Shown here in pieces: positions 9,458 through 17,815 of a DNA stretch of 64,000 nt (position 1 is the stretch's first letter; every line of letters starts with the position of its first letter). The translations under genes were made by a program, and so were the position numbers. This stretch comes from Candidatus Geocrenenecus huangii (GTDB lineage Archaea; Thermoproteota; Nitrososphaeria_A; Caldarchaeales; Wolframiiraptoraceae), in NCBI GenBank assembly GCA_023268155.1, contig JALNKM010000001.1, forward strand, positions 62,001 through 126,000, read 5' to 3'. The notes beneath the pieces are model-generated. The model had not been told where the DNA came from. It ran no database searches and worked only from the letters and a program-made list of their open reading frames with translations.

Positions 9458-10309
9458 ATGCCGAGGAGAACCCCTGCAGTGGCTGGAACGTTTTATCCTT
9501 CATCTTCAACGGTATTGAAGAAACAGATCGAAGAATGCTTCTTACATAGTTTAGGGCCAGGTAGACTCTCCTCAAAGACTGCGGACAAGGAGAAACATCC
9601 TCTTGCATTAATATCTCCACATGCTGGGTATGTTTACTCGGGTCCAATAGCGGCTCACGGTTACTTAGAGTTGGATGGTAGAGCTAAGCCAGATACTGTG
9701 ATCGTTATAGGTCCAAATCATTATGGTTTCGGGACCAGCGTCTCAATATATCCGGAAGGTACATGGGTTACTCCCTTAGGAGAAGTTAAGGTTAATTCAG
9801 AAATTGGGAAAAAGCTTGCCGAAATATCCGATGTGTTCTCTCTTGACGAGTTATCCCATCTACGTGAACACTCTATCGAGGTACAGATACCGTTTCTCCA
9901 GTATGTCTTAGGGAGCTTTAGTCTCGTACCGATATGCATGCTTGACCAAAGTATAGAAGCTGCTCTAGAGGTCGGTAAAGCTATTGCAGAATTATTAAGC
10001 CAGAAGTCAGGCATATTACTAATCGCCTCTACAGACTTCAGTCATTATGAACCACATGAGGTAGCAGTGAGGAAAGACTCAATCGCTCTTGATAAGATTA
10101 TGAAACTTGAGGTTGAAACATTGTATAGGGTATTGAGAGAAAAAGATATCTCTATGTGCGGTTATGGTCCCGTAGCAGCTGTATTGGAAGCTGCTAGGAG
10201 GATTCAGGCTCGAGGAGCTGAATTACTAAGATATGCTACAAGTGGAGATGTAACAGGAGACAAGTCATCAGTTGTAGGCTATGCATCCCTCAAGATAGAA
10301 TATCCTTGA
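9458..10309 (+). CDS. MEMO1-family protein (AmmeMemoRadiSam protein B)
   Basis: A 283-residue MEMO protein, a LigB-dioxygenase-like fold. Conserved elements: RTPAVAGTFYP at the N-terminus, SPHAGYVYSGPIAAHGY near residue 50, GPNHYG near residue 87, EHSIEVQIPFLQY near residue 135, TDFSHYEPHE near residue 192 and MCGYGPVAA near residue 232. Archaeal members often accompany mevalonate/isoprenoid genes; here it is divergent from idi-2. Biochemical role in archaea is not settled. Confidence 0.92.
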   Translation: MPRRTPAVAGTFYPSSSTVLKKQIEECFLHSLGPGRLSSKTADKEKHPLALISPHAGYVYSGPIAAHGYLELDGRAKPDTVIVIGPNHYGFGTSVSIYPEGTWVTPLGEVKVNSEIGKKLAEISDVFSLDELSHLREHSIEVQIPFLQYVLGSFSLVPICMLDQSIEAALEVGKAIAELLSQKSGILLIASTDFSHYEPHEVAVRKDSIALDKIMKLEVETLYRVLREKDISMCGYGPVAAVLEAARRIQARGAELLRYATSGDVTGDKSSVVGYASLKIEYP

Positions 10310-10508
10310 AACTACGTGGATACAAACTCTAAAAAATAATCTTGGGCGTCAACAAAGATAGGTATGCAAGATGCTACAGACAGCCGAAACATTCAAAGAC
10401 AGATATTCCGACCTTTTAATCTATGATTTCCCGAAAAAGCCCTTTTATAATGAGCTTACGCTAGGTCTTCTAATTTTTACTTCTTAGCCATTCCTGTAGA
10501 AGAAAAAG

Positions 10509-10516
10509 AAATATAC
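10509..10516 (+). promoter_or_regulatory. Putative TATA box of the aldehyde oxidoreductase gene
   Basis: AAATATAC centred about 28 nt before the ATG at 10541, preceded by a purine-rich stretch that could be the BRE. The spacing predicts a leaderless or nearly leaderless mRNA. The 230-nt gap between memo and this gene holds no other feature I can support. Confidence 0.5.
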
Positions 10517-10540
10517 TCAGGAGAGACAAACATATTTTGT

Positions 10541-12412
10541 ATGAAATTAGGTGGATATGCGGGGAAGATACTAATTATAGATCTTAGTAAGGAAAAGATT
10601 CTCACACAGAGTCTCAATATGGCTTATGCGAAAGCCTACATAGGTGGTAAAGGCGTAGGCGCTAGATATATGCTAGACTACATTGACCCTAAGGTTGACC
10701 CACTAAGTCCAAATAATTTGTTTATGATATGGAGCTGTCCAGCAAATGGGACCATCGCGCCATCCTCTGGCAAGTACCCGGTAATTACTAAGTCACCTTT
10801 GACGGGAATATGGCTTGATTCGCATTCGGGCGGACCTATCGGCGCTGAATTAAAATACGCTGGCTTTGACGGTGTTATTATTACTGGGAAAGCAAAAGAG
10901 CCCTCCTATATATACATTGATGATGGATATGTCGATATAAAGAAAGCTAAACATCTTTGGGGTAAGAGGATAAGCGATACTAGAAAAGCCGTTAAAGAAG
11001 AGCTTGGAGATCCGCTAGTTAAAGTAATGTGTATTGGGCCTTCGGGAGAAAAATTGATTAGATTCGCGAATGTGGATTCGGAAGGTAGACAGCATGGTAG
11101 AGGCGGTGCAGGAGCGGTATTAGGCTCCAAGAATATTAAAGCCATTGCTGTTAGAGGCACTGGGTCGGTGGAAGTAGCTTACCCCGAAGAGTTCATGAAA
11201 GCCTGTGAGGAGATGAACAAATTAGATATCTTCGAGAATCCTGAAGCTCAATTCGGAATTAAGTGGGGCTCAATAGCCTTAATGTGGCCTATTCAAGAAG
11301 TTGGTGCACTTCCAACCAGAAACTATACGGATGGAAGATTCGAGCACGTAGCCAGCATAGATGCCAACGTAGTTTTGAAACACTCCATAAAGAGGGGGGC
11401 ATGCTTCTCTTGTCCCATAGGCTGTCATAACTACGTTTTAATAGATTATGGACCATGGGCTGGAACACTTGTTGAGGGGCCTGAATATGAGACAGCTGAT
11501 CTAATTGGGGCTAATACTGGAACATCTAGATTCGACGCTATCGCTAAAGCAAATGAGCTATGTGATGAGTATGGCTTGGATACGATAACGACAGGTTCAG
11601 TTGTTGCATGGAGTATGGAGTTGTTTGAGAGAGGACTGCTTACACTTGAGGATACGGGAGGCTTAGAACTGAAATTCGGCAACGCAGAAGCATTAGTCTC
11701 GTTAATTGAGAAGATCGCGAATAGAGAAGGGATAGGAGATATACTGGCTGAGGGGACAAGGATCGCAAGTCAAAAGATTGGGAAGAATAGTGAGAGATAT
11801 GCTGTACACGTTAAAGGGTTAGAGCTCCCAGCTTACGAGCCTAGAGCGTCTCCGGCGATGGGCTTATCTTATGCAATGGCTGATAGAGGAGGATGCCATT
11901 TAAGATCGTGGCCTATCGGTCCAGAATGTTTAAACGCTTACTGGCTTGGCGCCAAGCCAATCAAGCTGGACCGATGGACCCCCGAAAATAAGGCTATTGT
12001 GGTTGTACAGCAAGAACATCAGTATGCAGCCAAATTCGCGTTAGGCATATGTGATTTCTGCTGTTGGGATAATCAAAGATTAACGAATATCCTATGGACT
12101 GTAACAGGCTTCGATGAATATAGAGATGTTAGAAACTTCGAGTTAGCAGGAGAGAGGATAGTCAATCTGATACGATTGATCAATGTTAGATTTGGAATTT
12201 CATCAAAAGATGATAAGCTTCCGGTTAGAGTATATAATGATCCGCTCAAAACAGGTCCAGCTGCTAATAAAGTGTTAAGAGAAGAAGATTTCGAGGTTAT
12301 GAAGAGAGACTACTACAATATTAGGGGTTGGGATAGTGAGGGGAGACCGGCTTTGGAGAAACTAAAAGAACTTGGAATGGATGACGTGTTAAGATACGTG
12401 GAGTGGGGGTGA
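10541..12412 (+). CDS. aor: Aldehyde:ferredoxin oxidoreductase, W/Mo-pterin subunit (AorB-like)
   Basis: A 623-residue AOR-family enzyme that oxidises aldehydes to carboxylic acids with a bis-pterin tungsten (or molybdenum) centre and one [4Fe-4S] cluster. The cluster ligands are visible as CFSCPIGC (about residues 288-295) and a cysteine in CDFCCWDN (near 504), matching the positions known in Pyrococcus AOR. The pterin/substrate region HVKGLELPAYEPRASPAMGL near residue 424 and DRGGCHLRSWP near 450 are family-typical. The four-cluster ferredoxin begins 4 nt after its stop, so the pair is co-transcribed. A FAD oxidoreductase and a MoaD-like gene follow, giving the same set of components as bacterial AorABC/AorD loci. 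Confidence 0.95.
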   Translation: MKLGGYAGKILIIDLSKEKILTQSLNMAYAKAYIGGKGVGARYMLDYIDPKVDPLSPNNLFMIWSCPANGTIAPSSGKYPVITKSPLTGIWLDSHSGGPIGAELKYAGFDGVIITGKAKEPSYIYIDDGYVDIKKAKHLWGKRISDTRKAVKEELGDPLVKVMCIGPSGEKLIRFANVDSEGRQHGRGGAGAVLGSKNIKAIAVRGTGSVEVAYPEEFMKACEEMNKLDIFENPEAQFGIKWGSIALMWPIQEVGALPTRNYTDGRFEHVASIDANVVLKHSIKRGACFSCPIGCHNYVLIDYGPWAGTLVEGPEYETADLIGANTGTSRFDAIAKANELCDEYGLDTITTGSVVAWSMELFERGLLTLEDTGGLELKFGNAEALVSLIEKIANREGIGDILAEGTRIASQKIGKNSERYAVHVKGLELPAYEPRASPAMGLSYAMADRGGCHLRSWPIGPECLNAYWLGAKPIKLDRWTPENKAIVVVQQEHQYAAKFALGICDFCCWDNQRLTNILWTVTGFDEYRDVRNFELAGERIVNLIRLINVRFGISSKDDKLPVRVYNDPLKTGPAANKVLREEDFEVMKRDYYNIRGWDSEGRPALEKLKELGMDDVLRYVEWG

Positions 12413-12416
12413 GGTT

Positions 12417-12932
12417 ATGAGTTCGGTATTCGTTCCTGAGAAGATATTGGTAATAGACATGGATAAGTGCACTGGATGCGAACGATGCACTTTAGCATGT
12501 AGTTTCAAAAAGTCTGGAAAATTTGGTAGGACGGATAGTAGAATAAGAGTTTTCAGCTGGAAGGAGACAGGAGATTTCATTCCAGCGACATGCCTTCACT
12601 GTAATCCTGCACCATGTCAAGAATCATGCGGCGTAGGCGCAATACATAGAGATGGAAAAACAGGCGCAGTATCCATAGATTACAAAACATGTATAAATTG
12701 TAAAGCATGCATGTATGCATGCCCATATGGTTCGATAAGTATCGACACGCAAGGAAGAGTAGTTAAATGCGACCTATGCGAAGGGCAACCATCATGCGTG
12801 GAAGCATGCTCGTTTAATGCTCTAAGATTCGAGAAACCAGTCAAGGCTGTTGATAAACTAGTCATGGAATACGTAAGATCTTTAAAAGAGGCGGGTGTCA
12901 GTAAAGGGCCTTCAGCACCTGCTAGGCCATAA
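12417..12932 (+). CDS. Four-cluster ferredoxin subunit (AorA-like)
   Basis: A 171-residue HycB/DMSO-reductase-B-type electron-transfer protein. Four cysteine groups are visible: CTGCERCTLAC, CLHCNPAPCQESC, CINCKACMYAC and CDLCEGQPSCVEAC, enough for four [4Fe-4S] clusters. It follows the AOR gene by 4 nt and should carry electrons from the W/Mo subunit to an acceptor, probably the FAD protein encoded convergently 5 nt away. The start ATG overlaps a GGGGTGAGGTT purine stretch that can serve as ribosome-binding site. Confidence 0.93.
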   Translation: MSSVFVPEKILVIDMDKCTGCERCTLACSFKKSGKFGRTDSRIRVFSWKETGDFIPATCLHCNPAPCQESCGVGAIHRDGKTGAVSIDYKTCINCKACMYACPYGSISIDTQGRVVKCDLCEGQPSCVEACSFNALRFEKPVKAVDKLVMEYVRSLKEAGVSKGPSAPARP

Positions 12933-12937
12933 GCTAT

Positions 12938-14218
12938 CTACCCAATTACCTCTATATTTTTTTCTCTATCAATAAGCTCGCTTAATCCTATTTTTTCTTT
13001 TATCGCCTTCATGAATACGGCTGATTTATAAGATGCTAACCATGGACTCGCGGCTTGCCATCCAATAAGGGTTTGTTGACGATCTCTTAAGCAAACCAAT
13101 AAGCTTATTGGATGTTTCCCTATTCCTGGAACTTTGTATTTGATTATCTTCTTATATGTGTTTAACCCTAGTTCTTTTGCTTCTCTACTGTTTAGACCGA
13201 TTCTGATAATAGATGTATCAAATACTTCAAAATACTGCGTAGGGATGAATCCTTCGTAGGTTGCCTCGACTCCAACACAATTTTTCCCAGCTATCTCAGC
13301 CATAGAGACTGCTAGTATACCTATTGGTCTAAAAGTTTCTTTTCTTGTGAAATAATCTATTGATGTTGCGCAATCTCCCGCGGAGTATACATCCGGGACA
13401 GATGTCTCGAACTTCTCATTTGTTCTTATAGCTTTCTTGGAACCCAGCTCTATTTCCGCAGAGACCGCTAACTTATTTTCAGGCTTAACTCCAACTGTGA
13501 AAAAAACCGCGTCTGCTCGATGCCTGTACCCATTAATAAGAATCTTCTTAACTCTTCTCCTATCTTTTCTATCACCCATAATTTTATCTACGGTGGCGTC
13601 GGTCAATACTCTGACACCCTTACTTACTAGTCTTTTAATTAAGTAGCTAGAAATTTCTTCATCAAACATTGTTAATCCTATTCCCGGCAATTTTTCAACT
13701 AATGTAACATCTAATCCTCTCGTTTTAAGCGCATCAGCTAGCAACAGCCCAACCAGTCCAGCACCTATTACGAAGGCCTTCATTCCGACACAGATATAGC
13801 CATTTGCCATCAATGCCTCATCGTACGAGTTGAAAGTGAATACCCCTATCTTATTAATGCCTTCGATTCTAGGTTTAATCGGTTTAGCTCCCGTCGCCAA
13901 AATCAATTTATTAAACGTGTATTTTTTCTCCATGCCTTCAGACTTGAACTTAACGGATCTCTCTAAGAGATTTAATTTCTCAACTTCAGTGGATGGAAAA
14001 AACTCGACCCTTTTGGTATCAAAATTTGGATAAAGCCTGAAGAACTCTATTGGGAGATCTCTCTTTATGACATAGTGTAAAGCCATTTTAGTGTAAGGAA
14101 AGGGATCTTTCGTAAAAACCGAGATGGTACATTCTTTATCATATCCTCTAACAATCATTGAAGCATTTACTCCCGCTACCCCGCCACCTATTATTATAAC
14201 ATCCCGATGCATACTCAT
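12938..14218 (-). CDS. FAD/NAD(P)-dependent oxidoreductase (AorC-like flavoprotein)
   Basis: A 426-residue pyridine-nucleotide-disulfide-family flavoprotein. The N-terminal FAD motif is VIIIGGGVAGVNAS, the NAD(P) motif is AFVIGAGLVGLLLADAL near residue 156, and the second FAD motif is PDVYSAGDCA near residue 277. The redox cysteine that marks CoA-disulfide reductases (near residue 43) is absent: the site reads PYTKMALHY. This favours a two-electron carrier such as the FAD subunit of NAD-reducing AOR complexes or a rubredoxin/ferredoxin reductase. It is convergent with the AOR-ferredoxin pair (5-nt gap) and divergent from the MoaD-like gene. Confidence 0.88.
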   Translation of the reverse strand: MSMHRDVIIIGGGVAGVNASMIVRGYDKECTISVFTKDPFPYTKMALHYVIKRDLPIEFFRLYPNFDTKRVEFFPSTEVEKLNLLERSVKFKSEGMEKKYTFNKLILATGAKPIKPRIEGINKIGVFTFNSYDEALMANGYICVGMKAFVIGAGLVGLLLADALKTRGLDVTLVEKLPGIGLTMFDEEISSYLIKRLVSKGVRVLTDATVDKIMGDRKDRRRVKKILINGYRHRADAVFFTVGVKPENKLAVSAEIELGSKKAIRTNEKFETSVPDVYSAGDCATSIDYFTRKETFRPIGILAVSMAEIAGKNCVGVEATYEGFIPTQYFEVFDTSIIRIGLNSREAKELGLNTYKKIIKYKVPGIGKHPISLLVCLRDRQQTLIGWQAASPWLASYKSAVFMKAIKEKIGLSELIDREKNIEVIG

Positions 14219-14316
14219 ATCTCATCCATATCTTTCTTTCTCTCAGATAGTTAAAGATTCCCATTGGAAAATAGAGTAGTCAAGTAAGCTGTAGTATCTG
14301 ATTAAGAATCTTAATT

Positions 14317-14367
14317 ATTTTTTAGTGATAGCAAATCCTGCCATCTTAGTATATATCACTAAAAAAT
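14317..14367. promoter_or_regulatory. Perfect 14-nt inverted repeat upstream of the MoaD-like promoter (candidate operator)
   Basis: ATTTTTTAGTGATA at 14317-14330 is repeated in exact reverse complement at 14354-14367, separated by 23 nt. The right arm runs into the TATA box TTTATAAA at 14367-14374. A dyad abutting a TATA box and its BRE is typical of an archaeal repressor or activator site. It lies in the 178-nt gap between the divergent FAD oxidoreductase and MoaD-like genes, so it might control both. Confidence 0.6.
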
Positions 14368-14374
14368 TTATAAA
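14367..14374 (+). promoter_or_regulatory. TATA box of the MoaD-like gene (leaderless spacing)
   Basis: TTTATAAA centred 26-27 nt before the GTG at 14397, the distance expected between a TATA box and the transcription start in archaea. It supports that GTG as both transcription and translation start and excludes the short ATG reading frame at 14383. Confidence 0.6.
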
Positions 14375-14396
14375 CTAGAAGCATGAGTGTTAAATT

Positions 14397-14686
14397 GTGA
14401 ATAACAATTTTATCAAGCTCAGGATAGTCGGCGTCACCGATCATATTATTGAAAGAATTTATAATATTAATTCCGAGAGTTCTCTTTACGACATTCTTAA
14501 AGAAGTCTTAAGGGATCAAAGCAATATACTCAACTATATATCAGAGAAGCTCTTAGATGGGAGGTTACTCTTGATCATTAATGGTCTTGCTGTCCACAGG
14601 TTTACTGATCCAAATCTATTACAGTTAAACCAGGAGACGAGGTAGCTATTATGCCCGTAGTCTTCGGGGGATGTAAACAGCTATAA
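14397..14686 (+). CDS. MoaD/ThiS-like sulfur carrier, C-terminus in the -1 frame (frameshifted)
   Basis: The GTG-started frame runs 14397-14645 and encodes 82 residues with MoaD-like spacing (LRIVGVTDHII, then IINGLAVHRF near residue 63), but stops at TAG without the obligatory GG tail. Reading in the -1 frame from 14630 restores a textbook MoaD ending, PGDEVAIMPVVFGG, followed by CKQL and a TAA at 14684. The switch falls on GTTAAAC (14624-14630), read as G TTA AAC in the zero frame. A one-base loss from an A4 run (..TTAAAACCA..) would explain it equally well. MoaD-like genes accompany AOR operons (AorD of bacterial loci), and the locus is next to AOR, ferredoxin and FAD subunits. Either a programmed shift, a recent mutation or a sequence error; the extra four residues after GG are also odd for an activated carrier. 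Confidence 0.75.
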
Positions 14687-14792
14687 TGTATCATTATTTA
14701 AGAGTTATCGTTTCGGATGCAGCAAACTCTGAGGATACTATGAAACATAATAGTTAAGAATAGGATGTTAGTTTAGCTATTGCTGGAAGAAG

Positions 14793-15020
14793 ATGAGTAA
14801 ACCTGCTAAGACCGAGCGTGTAGAAGAGCCTGTGCCTGCAGTGGTCGAGCAGATAGTTGGCAGAACAGGCGCTACAGGTGAGATAACCCAGGTAAGAGTG
14901 AGGATATTGGAAGGTAGAGATGCTGGTAGAGTTATAACTAGGAACGTGAAGGGGCCGGTTCGTCTAGGAGACATATTGCTGCTGCTAGATACTGAGAGGG
15001 AAGCTGAGAAGATAAAGTAG
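14793..15020 (+). CDS. rps28e: 30S ribosomal protein S28e
   Basis: A 75-residue eS28. Conserved core: [23 protein letters not shown] (here in part), then [27 protein letters not shown], the standard C-terminus of the family. It is followed 16 nt later by L24e on the same strand, part of the common archaeal L7Ae-S28e-L24e group; L7Ae has moved to 17816. Confidence 0.97.
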   Translation: MSKPAKTERVEEPVPAVVEQIVGRTGATGEITQVRVRILEGRDAGRVITRNVKGPVRLGDILLLLDTEREAEKIK

Positions 15021-15036
15021 CGGGGGGTGTCTATCC

Positions 15037-15228
15037 GTGCCTACAAAACATAAATGTTCATTCTGTGGAAGAGAGTTTATACATGGTAGAGGCATGCTAT
15101 ACGTTAAGAAAGATGGTTCTCTCCTATGGTTCTGCTCAAGAAAATGTCGAGTGAGTATGGTTGAATTTAGGAGGGATCCAAGAAAACTTAAGTGGACGGA
15201 ATACTATGGAAAGCAGAAACGTTCATAG
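15037..15228 (+). CDS. rpl24e: 50S ribosomal protein L24e
   Basis: A 63-residue eL24 with the zinc-binding pattern CSFCGREFIHGRGMLYV then FCSRKCR. The start is GTG, preceded by a strong purine-rich site (GCGGGGGGTG). Co-transcribed with S28e. It binds 23S rRNA at the subunit interface. Confidence 0.97.
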   Translation: MPTKHKCSFCGREFIHGRGMLYVKKDGSLLWFCSRKCRVSMVEFRRDPRKLKWTEYYGKQKRS

Positions 15229-15246
15229 ATGAGTTCTTTGAGTAGC

Positions 15247-16968
15247 CTAATCATGTGTTTTGATAAATACTCTTTCAGTCGCCGAATCACATCTACAGAA
15301 TCCGAATCTCTCGAATTGTACAATCTCATCTACTTTAACTTCATTAACGTTTTCTTCAGAGTATCCTTCAATAATCTTCAAGCTCTCCTGATTAATCTTT
15401 TCTTCATCTATGTATAGGACGTCGGGTACCAATATCTTAATACCGATGAACCTGTGTGCTGGAACCCATTGTATAATCGGTATGTTTTGAGCCGGTCCAC
15501 CACTTACATGTTTTCCTCTAATTTTATCACTGGAGATCTGGAGAATCTTCACATTTACAAGATACTTTAATCTTATGGTCTGCCCAATCCTCATATTTCC
15601 AGCATCGATACCAGAAATGTAAAATTCATCTGTATAGTCTATCTTTCTCATGCCTAAAGATTTGTTGGACGGGTGATACGGTATATTCAATTCTCCTGCT
15701 TCTAGTCCTTCTACCTCCAGTTTTACGGGGTAAGGTGCGAAGAAGAATCTCCTTGCCACAGGATCCAGTAACTTCTTATTCACGGAGTATAACAGACTCC
15801 AATCGTATTCTCTCCTAGCATATGAAAAGCCTGTTTGTGTAAGTGTGAACTCTCTTATAGCTTCCGGCAGTATTCCTCTCCTCCTTAAACCTTCAATTGT
15901 AGGAAATCTCGGGTCGTCCCATCTTTCCGCTAAGCCTGCCTCAATTATTGCTCTGAGCTTCCTCTTCGATACCGGCGTCCCCTTGAATTCGAACCTAGAA
16001 TACTCAACATACGTCGGGTTACTCATCCCTAATAGATTTCTTATGTAATTTTGCAATTCATCTCTTAAGATGAATTCGCTCGTGCGTAGAATATGTGTAA
16101 CCCCGCATATGCTATCTTCTATTGAGGCTGCGAAATCGTAGAGAGGCCATACATGGTATCCTTTTCCAGTTAGCGGATGCTCGTGTTCTACTATTCTAAA
16201 GATCGCTGGGTCTCTCATAGTCGTATTCTTATCCTTCATGTTACCGACGAGTCTAAGGATGGCTTCACCTTCTTTGAACTCTCCATTAAGCATCATCTTC
16301 CAGTACTTCATGTTTTCATCTACCGAATGACTTCTATGCTCACACTCTACTCCTATTTTTCTCAGAGATTTTATCCTCTCAGGGTCGCAGAAGCATACAT
16401 ACGCTCTCCCCATCTCTATTATCTTCTCTGCATAATCATAAAACAGATCTATATCTTCACTATTGTTTTTTTCATAATCCCATTCTATCCCGAGCCATCT
16501 ATATCCTCTCCTAAAACTTTCATAGTATTCAAGCTTAATTTTCCTAGGGTCTGTATCTTCAAACCTCAACCATACTTTACCATCATACATCTTAGCATAA
16601 ACATAGTTTAATATACCACTCATAGCATGACCTATATGCATGTATCCACTCGGCTCAGGTGGAAGACGTGTAACAACTCTTCCTTTAATAGCGTTGGGTA
16701 AAGGTGGTAGCTTCTTTTCCTCTACTTTCTTTTCATATACTAGGAGCTCTGGAGATATTTCTTCGAGTAGAGCCTTCTGCTCATCTATACTCATAGAATT
16801 CACTTGATTTACGATCTCTTCGACGAGAGCTAATACTTCTTTTATTCTAGCTTTTAGAGAGGGGTCTTCTCCAATTATCTTCGATAATACCGCATTTTGT
16901 AGAGCCTTGCCTCCATGTTCTAACGCATTCTTCAAAGCCCATTTCAATACGAGCTCTTCCGTCTTCAT
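15247..16968 (-). CDS. gltX: Glutamyl-tRNA synthetase (archaeal, class I)
   Basis: A 573-residue archaeal/eukaryotic-type GluRS that charges tRNA-Glu (and possibly tRNA-Gln, for amidation). Class I signatures: EPSGYMHIGHA near residue 107 and the KMSKS equivalent VSKRKLRAIIEAG near residue 333. An archaeal N-terminal extension of about 95 residues precedes the Rossmann fold, and an all-beta anticodon-binding domain fills the C-terminal third. The 3' end converges on L24e with an 18-nt gap. Confidence 0.96.
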   Translation of the reverse strand: MKTEELVLKWALKNALEHGGKALQNAVLSKIIGEDPSLKARIKEVLALVEEIVNQVNSMSIDEQKALLEEISPELLVYEKKVEEKKLPPLPNAIKGRVVTRLPPEPSGYMHIGHAMSGILNYVYAKMYDGKVWLRFEDTDPRKIKLEYYESFRRGYRWLGIEWDYEKNNSEDIDLFYDYAEKIIEMGRAYVCFCDPERIKSLRKIGVECEHRSHSVDENMKYWKMMLNGEFKEGEAILRLVGNMKDKNTTMRDPAIFRIVEHEHPLTGKGYHVWPLYDFAASIEDSICGVTHILRTSEFILRDELQNYIRNLLGMSNPTYVEYSRFEFKGTPVSKRKLRAIIEAGLAERWDDPRFPTIEGLRRRGILPEAIREFTLTQTGFSYARREYDWSLLYSVNKKLLDPVARRFFFAPYPVKLEVEGLEAGELNIPYHPSNKSLGMRKIDYTDEFYISGIDAGNMRIGQTIRLKYLVNVKILQISSDKIRGKHVSGGPAQNIPIIQWVPAHRFIGIKILVPDVLYIDEEKINQESLKIIEGYSEENVNEVKVDEIVQFERFGFCRCDSATERVFIKTHD

Positions 16969-17111
16969 CTTCCAGACTTCGTAATTTTATTCCTTGAGCT
17001 ACTTGATGAACTTTCCTTATTTATCCGTTTTAGGCAACTTCAAAATACAGATTACCGAGTAATGAGTTAGAGAGCCTATGTTGGTTGATTTAATTGTCTA
17101 GAAATATTTTG

Positions 17112-17606
17112 TTAAAATTTATATCCGATTCTTCGCAGGAATGCTCTTCTTTCTTCTATGTGTTTTTCATCTTCTATTCCTTTAGATTTGTACCCATCTA
17201 TTACTCCTAGCACTCCTCTTCCTTGCTCCGTCTCAACAACTATGACTTGCAGCGGGTTAGCTGTAGCCGCTAATATCGTACAGACCTCTGAGACGTGTTT
17301 AAGTTTTTCCATTATATTTATCGGGTAGAAGTTCCTCATCACGATGAGAAAGGTATGACCGCACCCTATTCTTAAAAGTGTTTCAGCTGCAATTTTTCTA
17401 AGTTCTTCATCTGTTCCTTCATGTCTAATAAGGCATGGTCCACTTGCTTCTGCAAACGCTATCCCAAACTTTGCTCCGGGAACAGAATTGACAATCGCTT
17501 CGTAAACATCTTCTACAGTCTTTATGAAATGCGATATTCCAAAGATGAGATTACATCCTTCGGGGATTTTTACATCTACTACATCAAACTTTAGCCTATT
17601 AATCAT
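17112..17606 (-). CDS. Adenosine-specific kinase family protein
   Basis: A 164-residue protein of the archaeal/bacterial family first described from Pyrobaculum. Recognisable stretches are NLIFGISHFIKTVEDVYEA near residue 20, GIAFAEASGPCLIRHEG near residue 48 and ATANPLQVIVVE near residue 114. Cytosolic; proposed to bind or phosphorylate adenosine, physiological role uncertain. Divergent from L7Ae across 209 nt. Confidence 0.88.
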   Translation of the reverse strand: MINRLKFDVVDVKIPEGCNLIFGISHFIKTVEDVYEAIVNSVPGAKFGIAFAEASGPCLIRHEGTDEELRKIAAETLLRIGCGHTFLIVMRNFYPINIMEKLKHVSEVCTILAATANPLQVIVVETEQGRGVLGVIDGYKSKGIEDEKHIEERRAFLRRIGYKF

Positions 17607-17749
17607 ATGTGATAAGTGGAATTGGGTATGAATAAATCTTTAGCTAGTGAAAATATGTAGTACGGAATATTTCAGCCCACTCGTTATAGTCGACTATTTA
17701 AGTTAGAGTGGAGAAAAATAGTCAAGACTTAATTTAGATTGGTCAATTC

Positions 17750-17764
17750 ACGTTAACATAACGT
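17750..17764. repeat. Short perfect inverted repeat in the L7Ae upstream region
   Basis: ACGTTA-ACA-TAACGT at 17750-17764. A separate 12-nt palindrome, ATAGTCGACTAT, lies about 70 nt upstream, flanked by CCACTC and GAGTGG arms. They occupy the gap between the divergent adenosine-specific kinase and L7Ae genes and may be protein-binding sites; no regulator is identified. Confidence 0.35.
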
Positions 17765-17782
17765 ATTTGTATAGGCAGTTTA

Positions 17783-17807
17783 CTATCTCTGATAGGTAAA
17801 TGGAGAT
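17783..17807 (+). promoter_or_regulatory. Two alternative hairpins in the L7Ae leader, one masking the ribosome-binding site
   Basis: CTATC (17783-17787) can pair with GATAG (17791-17795), loop TCT; alternatively ATCTC (17785-17789) can pair with GAGAT (17803-17807). The second pairing covers the purine-rich ribosome-binding site GGAGATGAAGG just before the ATG at 17816. The two pairings share bases and exclude each other. Archaeal L7Ae is known to repress its own mRNA through a kink-turn, so this leader is a sensible site for such control; a canonical kink-turn is not fully spelled out here. Confidence 0.4.
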
Positions 17808-17815
17808 GAAGGCAC

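Noticed and set aside
14383-14400. ATG-started mini-frame before the MoaD-like gene
   Set aside because: Five codons only, and the TATA spacing places transcription start after it.
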